A DNA stretch of 64,000 nt from Clostridia bacterium. GTDB taxonomy: Bacteria > Bacillota > Clostridia > Christensenellales > Aristaeellaceae. The notes under the pieces are model-generated. The model did no database searches, was not told where the DNA came from, and was given only the letters and a program-made list of their open reading frames with translations. Below are positions 59,746-64,000 of this stretch, piece after piece; the first letter of the stretch is position 1, and every line of letters begins with the position of its first letter. The translations under genes were made by a program, and so were the position numbers. The stretch is from NCBI GenBank assembly GCA_017395065.1, contig JAFPWH010000063.1:62001-126000 (forward strand). Direction: 5' to 3'.

Positions 59746-60813
59746 ATGGTAAAGGTTGCAATTAACGGTTTTGGACGCATTGGCCGCCTGGCTTTCCGTC
59801 AGATGTTCGGCGCCGAGGGTTATGAAATCGTAGCCATCAACGATCTGACCAGCCCCGCGATGCTGGCTCATCTGCTCAAGTACGACACCGCTCAGAAGGG
59901 CTACTGCGGCGTGATCGGCGAGAACAAGCACACCGTAGAGAGCAAGGAGCCCGTATTCGAAGAAGACGGCAAGACCGTGAAGGTCCCCGGCTCCATCACC
60001 GTTGACGGCAAGGAGATCACCATTTATGCCGAGCCCAAGGCCCAGAACCTGCCCTGGAAGGCGCTGGACGTAGACGTAGTGCTGGAGTGCACCGGCTTCT
60101 ACACCTCCAAGGCCAAGGCCCAGGCGCACATCGACGCAGGCGCCAAGAAGGTCGTCATCTCCGCTCCCGCCGGCAACGACCTGCCCACCATCGTCTATAA
60201 CGTAAACAACGAAGTGCTCAAGCCCGAAGATACCATCATCTCCGCCGCCAGCTGCACCACCAACTGCCTGGCCCCCATGACCAAGGCCCTGAACGACACC
60301 TATCCCATCCAGAGCGGCATCATGACCACCGTGCACGCCTACACCGGCGACCAGATGATCCTGGACGGCCCCCATCGCAAGGGCGACCTGCAGAGAGCCC
60401 GCGCGGGCGCTGCCAACATCGTGCCCAACTCCACCGGCGCCGCCAAGGCCATCGGCCTGGTCATCCCCGAGCTCAACGGCAAGCTGATCGGCTCTGCCCA
60501 GCGCGTGCCCGTAGCCACCGGTTCCACCACCATCCTGGTAGCCGTCGTCAAGGGCAAGGACGTCACCAAGGAATCCGTCAACGCCGCCATGAAGGCCGCC
60601 AGCAATGAGTCCTTCGGCTACACCACCGAGAAGCTCGTCTCCAGCGACATCATCGGCATGACCTACGGCTCCCTGTTCGACGCCAACCAGACCATGGTCA
60701 TCAAGATCGACGAAGACACCTATCAGGTGCAGGTCGTTGCCTGGTACGACAACGAGAACAGCTACACCAGCCAGATGGTCCGCACCATCAAGTACTTCGC
60801 TGAGCTCAAGTAA
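59746..60813 (+). CDS. gap: Glyceraldehyde-3-phosphate dehydrogenase, type I
   Basis: A 355-residue glycolytic enzyme oxidising glyceraldehyde-3-phosphate to 1,3-bisphosphoglycerate with NAD+. The nucleotide-binding start is [19 protein letters not shown]. The catalytic Cys is in [14 protein letters not shown], and the His partner is in [16 protein letters not shown]. Codon use is highly biased (almost only preferred C-ending and AAG codons), as expected for a very strongly expressed gene. It stands alone; no pgk or tpi follows. Confidence 0.97.
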   Translation: MVKVAINGFGRIGRLAFRQMFGAEGYEIVAINDLTSPAMLAHLLKYDTAQKGYCGVIGENKHTVESKEPVFEEDGKTVKVPGSITVDGKEITIYAEPKAQNLPWKALDVDVVLECTGFYTSKAKAQAHIDAGAKKVVISAPAGNDLPTIVYNVNNEVLKPEDTIISAASCTTNCLAPMTKALNDTYPIQSGIMTTVHAYTGDQMILDGPHRKGDLQRARAGAANIVPNSTGAAKAIGLVIPELNGKLIGSAQRVPVATGSTTILVAVVKGKDVTKESVNAAMKAASNESFGYTTEKLVSSDIIGMTYGSLFDANQTMVIKIDEDTYQVQVVAWYDNENSYTSQMVRTIKYFAELK

Positions 60814-60933
60814 TTGTGGCACAAGGGTTTGCGGGCTCTTGAGGAATCGAGAGAACGCACCTGACTGTAAAAAAAGTCAAAACACCGGTATAAACTGAAC
60901 CAAGCGTTCAGAGACCGACTGTGACAGACATTT

Positions 60934-60978
60934 CCCCACTTTCTCATCAGGAAACCGGAAGAGAAAGTGGGGTTTTTT
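60934..60978 (+). terminator. Intrinsic terminator upstream of the integrase fragment
   Basis: Perfect arms CCCCACTTTCTC (60934-60945) and GAGAAAGTGGGG (60961-60972), then six T. It probably came with the mobile element but now also serves gap. Confidence 0.85.
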
Positions 60979-61110
60979 ATGCAAATCAGGGAAATCATCA
61001 CGGAGTTTCATTTCGACTGCCGAGTGCGCAAATTGTCGCCCAAGCCGATCAGACTGTACGACTGCCAATCGGAATACCCGGCAGCGTATTTGTCACAGGG
61101 AAAGGGGTGA
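60979..61110 (+). pseudogene. Tyrosine recombinase (integrase) N-terminal remnant
   Basis: A 43-codon frame, MQIREIITEFHFDC followed by RVRKLSPKPIRLYDCQ, then a stop. It matches the SAM-like core-binding start of phage/ICE integrases (usually LSPKTIRxY). The catalytic domain is absent and there is no ribosome site, since the ATG directly follows the terminator T-run. It is a fossil of an integrated element. Confidence 0.65.
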
Positions 61111-61121
61111 TATGTTTCAGG

Positions 61122-62309
61122 TCACGTATTCTTTATCACGTCAAAAAACACCTTGTGTCCCTGTTGTCTGATCGTAAGATATCCATGTTCTTTAAGCCAG
61201 ATCAGGTCTTTTCTCGCGGTCTCGAAGGATACGCCGAATTTTTCCTTCCACTTTTCGGACGTGACCGCTTCGAAATCCTTGCCGTACAGCCATTCGAGGC
61301 CGTTCAGAAGGCGCTGTGCCGAAGCGAGCGCAGCTGTCTCTTTGCGCAGTTTTTCGAGGTTTGCCTTTTTGCTCATCCGCTCGTGGATCCCGGAAATGCT
61401 CCTGAGCAGCATTTCCGCGTAGTACTCCATGAAATACGTAAAATCGTTGCCGTTTGCCGGGTCCTGCGAAGCGCGGATCGCCTTGTAATACTTCGTCCGC
61501 TCCTGCATCAGCAGGCCGGATATCGGAACCTGCCGGAAAAAGTCATATCCCGCTTGCAGCAAGATCATATATGCGAGCGCTCTCGCCGTGCGCCCGTTCC
61601 CGTCGAAGAGCGGGTGGATCGTCACGAAGCAGATGTGAACAGCGCAGGCTTTTATGACCGGATGAACGTCCGAATCCGAGATATAAGCAAACAAATCGTC
61701 CAGCATCGGACGGATCTTCTGCGCGTCCGGTGCATTGTAGACCACTTCCTGCCTGCCGGAAACCACTTGTACCGGTCCGTTTCTCCATCCGGTGCCTGAA
61801 TCCGTTCCGCTTGTGCCCTGCGTCAGTATACGGGCAATTTCCAGCGCGACAGCCTCGTTGATCGGCGTATCGAGATGATCGAGAACGAACTTCAGCGCTT
61901 CGTAGTTGTTCACGATCATGCGCTCGTCCCTTGTTTCCGGGGCTTTGCCGCTATGTATGAGCGCGTGCGCCTTTGCGCGCGTGCTGTAAGCGCCTTCGAC
62001 GGCGCTCGAATAAAACGCCTCGTCGATCACGCCTTCATCGTGCGCGTACTGCGGCATCGCGTCCGTGTTTTCATAACGCGCTGCGTGAGACAGAGCGTCT
62101 CCCGCTTTAAGAAGCCTGTCGGTCGGCACATACCAGTAGTTCCCGCCTTCCGCCGAGCGCAGCGGCAGCGTGACGGCTTTTCGGAGCCGCATTTGCAATT
62201 CTTCCGGCCAGAATTCCGCGATCGGAACAGATACAGGCAGCCGGTACACGATCTCCTGCCGCGGGTAGTAATTCTCGATAAAGTATTCCAGCAGTTCCTG
62301 TCTGTCCAT
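61122..62309 (-). CDS. Fic-domain protein (class II, auto-inhibited) with C-terminal winged helix
   Basis: A 395-residue Fic protein; such enzymes usually transfer AMP to target proteins. The catalytic motif is HPLFDGNGRTARALAY. An inhibitory-helix motif of the S/T-x3-E-G type (SSAVEGAYS) precedes the Fic core at about residue 115, marking class II self-inhibition. The N-terminal region (about 1-100) is a substrate-recognition domain common in such proteins. The C-terminus (about 340-395, FETARKDLIWLKEHGYLTI) looks like a winged helix. No separate antitoxin gene is seen. It neighbours an integrase remnant, so acquisition by transfer is likely. Confidence 0.9.
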   Translation of the reverse strand: MDRQELLEYFIENYYPRQEIVYRLPVSVPIAEFWPEELQMRLRKAVTLPLRSAEGGNYWYVPTDRLLKAGDALSHAARYENTDAMPQYAHDEGVIDEAFYSSAVEGAYSTRAKAHALIHSGKAPETRDERMIVNNYEALKFVLDHLDTPINEAVALEIARILTQGTSGTDSGTGWRNGPVQVVSGRQEVVYNAPDAQKIRPMLDDLFAYISDSDVHPVIKACAVHICFVTIHPLFDGNGRTARALAYMILLQAGYDFFRQVPISGLLMQERTKYYKAIRASQDPANGNDFTYFMEYYAEMLLRSISGIHERMSKKANLEKLRKETAALASAQRLLNGLEWLYGKDFEAVTSEKWKEKFGVSFETARKDLIWLKEHGYLTIRQQGHKVFFDVIKNT

Positions 62310-62367
62310 CCTCGGCCGCCTCCCTCAATTTATGTCCATCAATATCAACTATTATCAATTCATCTCC

Positions 62368-62396
62368 AGTATACTCCATTCTTCTGCAAGAGTCAA
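62368..62396 (-). promoter_or_regulatory. Promoter of the Fic gene
   Basis: Minus strand TTGACT, 17-base spacer, TATACT, with a leader of about 50 bases and GGGAGG before the start. Confidence 0.75.
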
Positions 62397-62491
62397 GCAT
62401 GCGGCGGGAATTTCAAAAAAACAGTTGTATTCCGGTGGGGTTTTCGTTTGCAGGCGGATTGTTAATACTTTGCTATGGGTGAGGTACGCGC

Positions 62492-62520
62492 TTGACAGCG
62501 AAACGTGCGGGGGATATAAT
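62492..62520 (+). promoter_or_regulatory. Consensus promoter of the FMN-riboswitch transcript
   Basis: TTGACA, 17-base spacer, TATAAT: a perfect consensus promoter. Transcription would begin at about 62527, the first base pair of riboswitch stem P1. Confidence 0.95.
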
Positions 62521-62527
62521 GCTGTCT

Positions 62528-62636
62528 GTTCTTCGGGGCAGGGCGCAAATCCCTACCGGCGGTACAGTCCGCGAGCCGCAAGGCAGATTCGGTGCAATTC
62601 CGAAACCGACAGTCACAGTCTGGATGAAAGAAGAAC
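62528..62636 (+). ncRNA. FMN riboswitch (RFN element)
   Basis: The closing stem P1 is GTTCTTC (62528-62534) with GAAGAAC (62630-62636). Inside, the conserved RFN segments appear in order: GGGGCAGGG, CCCTACCGGCGGTACAG, CCGCGAGCC, GGCAGATTCGGTGCAATTCC, ACCGACAGT and AGTCTGGATGAAAGAAG. These match the FMN aptamer consensus closely. Binding of FMN should stabilise P1 and favour the terminator just downstream, turning off the ABC permease genes when flavin is plentiful. Confidence 0.95.
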
Positions 62637-62656
62637 CGGCGGCTTTTTCCCGCCTT

Positions 62657-62689
62657 TCCCGAAGGACGCTTCGGGGATTTTTGTTTTTT
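62657..62689 (+). terminator. Riboswitch expression-platform terminator
   Basis: Stem TCCCGAAG (62657-62664), loop GACG, then CTTCGGGGA (62669-62677) with one extra G, followed by TTTTTGTTTTTT. It lies between the aptamer and the ribosome site, the arrangement of transcription-attenuating riboswitches. Confidence 0.85.
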
Positions 62690-62701
62690 GGGAGGCGGAC
62701 G

Positions 62702-63583
62702 ATGGTCGCGGCGGGTGTTTTCGCAAAAAAGCGCTTTTGCATAAAGCCCTATCTGTTCGTTTTGCCCATGCTGCTTTTTGCCGTCGTTTTCGTGTATTAC
62801 CCGTTTTTCAGGACGTTCCTGAACGGATTTTCGCTGGTGAACGCGCAGGGGCGCCTGCTTCGGTACACCGGCCTGGACAATTTCCGCTACCTGTTCGGGC
62901 GGCGCGAATTCGCCTCCGCACTCGGAAACACGCTAATGCTGACCACGGTCAACGTGCCCGTGACCGTGGTGCTCTCGCTGACGCTCGCGGTGATCGCCGC
63001 GAAAAAGCGCACGCTTTCACCCCTGTACGAGACGCTGTTTTCGCTGCCGATGGCCGTGTCCATGGCCACGGCGGCGCTGATCTGGAAGACGATGTTCAAC
63101 CCGACGGTCGGCATCGTCAACCGCCTGCTGGGAACGGAGCTCGGCTGGTTCGAGTCCCGCGACACGGCGCTGGGCACGCTGCTGACGCTCACGGTCTGGA
63201 TGGGCGTGGGGTTCAACTTTCTGGTGTTCCTGTCGGCGCTCCGGGGCATTTCGCCGGACACGGTCGGCGCGGCGCAGGTGGACGGCGCGGGGCGCTTTCA
63301 GGTGTTTTGGCATATCCGGCTGCCCGCCATCGCACCTTCGGTCGTGTACGTGGCTTCGAGCAACGCGGTGCTTGCGCTGATGACCTCCGGGCCCGTGATG
63401 ATCATAACGCAGGGCGGCCCCAGCCGCGCGACCTCGACGCTGATCTACATGATGTATACCTCGGGCTACGCCTCCGGCAACGATTCGCTGGCCGCGTGCG
63501 TGAGCCTCGTGACCTTCGCGCTCACGTTCGCCTTCACGTTCCTTTTGCTGTTTCTGGAAAGAGACAAGGTGCGCGGCCTATGA
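62702..63583 (+). CDS. ABC transporter permease, CUT1/UgpA-MalF type, under FMN riboswitch
   Basis: A 293-residue permease with six helices, starting at the ATG behind GGGAGGCGGACG. Longer in-frame readings run through the riboswitch and are not real. The N-terminus KPYLFVLPMLLFAVVFVYYPF and the EAA-type loop VGAAQVDGAGRFQVFWHIRLPAIAP are typical of sugar/glycerol-phosphate importer permeases. Control by an FMN riboswitch predicts import of riboflavin, a flavin precursor or a related compound rather than an ordinary sugar. That inference needs the rest of the operon (binding protein, ATPase), which lies beyond the window. The end overlaps the second permease by ATGA. Confidence 0.9.
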   Translation: MVAAGVFAKKRFCIKPYLFVLPMLLFAVVFVYYPFFRTFLNGFSLVNAQGRLLRYTGLDNFRYLFGRREFASALGNTLMLTTVNVPVTVVLSLTLAVIAAKKRTLSPLYETLFSLPMAVSMATAALIWKTMFNPTVGIVNRLLGTELGWFESRDTALGTLLTLTVWMGVGFNFLVFLSALRGISPDTVGAAQVDGAGRFQVFWHIRLPAIAPSVVYVASSNAVLALMTSGPVMIITQGGPSRATSTLIYMMYTSGYASGNDSLAACVSLVTFALTFAFTFLLLFLERDKVRGL

Positions 63584-64000
63584 AGTTAATAAAAAGCGCG
63601 CTTTGGCAGCTTACGGCGCTGTGCGCGGGGCTGATACTGGTTTTTCCGCTGATCTACGCGGTCTTCGGTGCCTTCAAGACGCCCGCCGAGTTCGGCGCGT
63701 GGCCGCCCTCGCTGCTGCCGGACAGCTTTGGGAATCTCGAAAACTTCAAAGCGGTCTTTAAGCAGATCCCCATGCTCAGGTACATGCTGAACTCGCTGAT
63801 CACATCTCTGATCACGGGCACGGTAAAGACGCTGCTTAGCTGCCTTGCGGCCTACGGCTTCGCGTACTACGATTTCAGGGGCAAAAAGGCGCTGTTCTTT
63901 CTGATCCTGGCGGCGATGATGCTGCCCGCGGACACGCTGATCCTGACCAATTACCGCACGGTCACGCGCCTCGGGCTGATCGACACGTATCTGGGCATAT
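63580..64000 (+). CDS. ABC transporter permease, CUT1/UgpE-MalG type (cut by window edge)
   Basis: The first 140 residues of the partner permease. The N-terminal helix LTALCAGLILVFPLIYAVFGAFK is followed by NLENFKAVFKQIPMLRYMLNS and AAYGFAYYDFRGKKALFFLI. MMLPADTLILTNYRTV recalls the UgpE MLPxE..I.P region. The EAA loop would lie just past the window end. The start overlaps the upstream stop. Same predicted regulation and role as its partner. Confidence 0.9.
   Translation, partial: MKLIKSALWQLTALCAGLILVFPLIYAVFGAFKTPAEFGAWPPSLLPDSFGNLENFKAVFKQIPMLRYMLNSLITSLITGTVKTLLSCLAAYGFAYYDFRGKKALFFLILAAMMLPADTLILTNYRTVTRLGLIDTYLGI

Larger units (their letters stand above)
60814..61121. other. Intergenic region after gap with mobile-element debris (308 bases)
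   Basis: The first 120 bases carry no recognisable gene or strong hairpin. Then come a strong terminator (60934-60978) and an integrase N-terminal fragment (60979-61110). It lies between gap and a converging Fic gene. Confidence 0.65.

Noticed and set aside
59731-60822. A 363-codon minus-strand frame opposite gap
   Set aside because: It is an antisense mirror of a highly expressed gene with strong codon bias; no ribosome site or family resemblance.
62107-62400. Minus-strand 97-codon frame ahead of and overlapping the Fic gene, as a possible antitoxin
   Set aside because: Its ATG lies upstream of the Fic promoter -10, and the frame continues inside the Fic coding sequence as a shadow. A class II Fic with an internal inhibitory helix needs no separate antitoxin.
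62492-62701. Extended N-terminus of the first ABC permease
   Set aside because: The frame is open through the riboswitch, but the promoter, aptamer and terminator occupy it, and a proper ribosome site precedes the ATG at 62702.

Overview
The window is a GC-rich (roughly 60%) segment of a Bacillota chromosome, most likely a clostridial gut-type bacterium. Three things point there: the core run plsX-acpP-rnc-smc-ftsY in its usual Firmicute order, the short FtsY, and the many near-consensus sigma-A promoters with GGAGG-type ribosome sites. No outer-membrane or LPS genes are seen. The Christensenellales/Oscillospirales are my best guess for the order, by inference only. No tRNA, rRNA or CRISPR array was found.

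Layout. 1-8415 (minus): one long operon, a ClC-type anion transporter followed by an Mrp/MBH-like cation/proton antiporter (mrpE, F, G, a DUF4040 piece, B, C, then three and probably four large antiporter subunits). 8567-12594 (minus): an ECF folate-type S-component fused to a DUF6020-like polytopic protein, then an L-fucose isomerase-family protein. 12907-16196 (plus): nucleotidyltransferase, a peptidoglycan-binding protein with an apparently dead NlpC/P60 domain, and a TrmN6-type methyltransferase. 16232-19769 (minus): a heterodimeric ABC exporter. 20017-23713 (plus): an SGNH hydrolase and a surface protein with an acidic tail and eight His/Cys repeats. 23764-24273: structured intergenic repeats. 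24274-26548 (minus): two CNNM/CBS proteins.

26766-38836 (plus) is mostly housekeeping: plsX, acpP, rnc, smc, ftsY, a TIM-barrel isomerase, pyrimidine-nucleoside phosphorylase, a CPBP-like membrane protein, a lipid kinase and O-acetylhomoserine sulfhydrylase. 38938-43179 (plus): a zinc-ribbon membrane protein, a GH109-like oxidoreductase-fold protein and a phosphodiester glycosidase. 43190-51937 (minus): a DUF218 membrane protein, plsC, a dipeptidase-cytidylate kinase fusion, nagB, an rRNA methyltransferase, a D-Ala-D-Ala dipeptidase and a GH36 alpha-galactosidase. 52086-56523 (plus): an acyltransferase/zinc-ribbon protein, an RluA-type synthase and a complete zinc ABC importer.

56573-57814 holds a truncated DUF262 stub and an orphan gene, both looking like accessory debris. 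tgt, yajC and gap follow. 60979-61110 is an integrase remnant beside a class II Fic gene. At the right edge a perfect-consensus promoter, an FMN riboswitch and a terminator precede two sugar-type (UgpA/UgpE-like) ABC permeases. This is the most interesting lead in the window, because FMN riboswitches normally control riboflavin synthesis or uptake.
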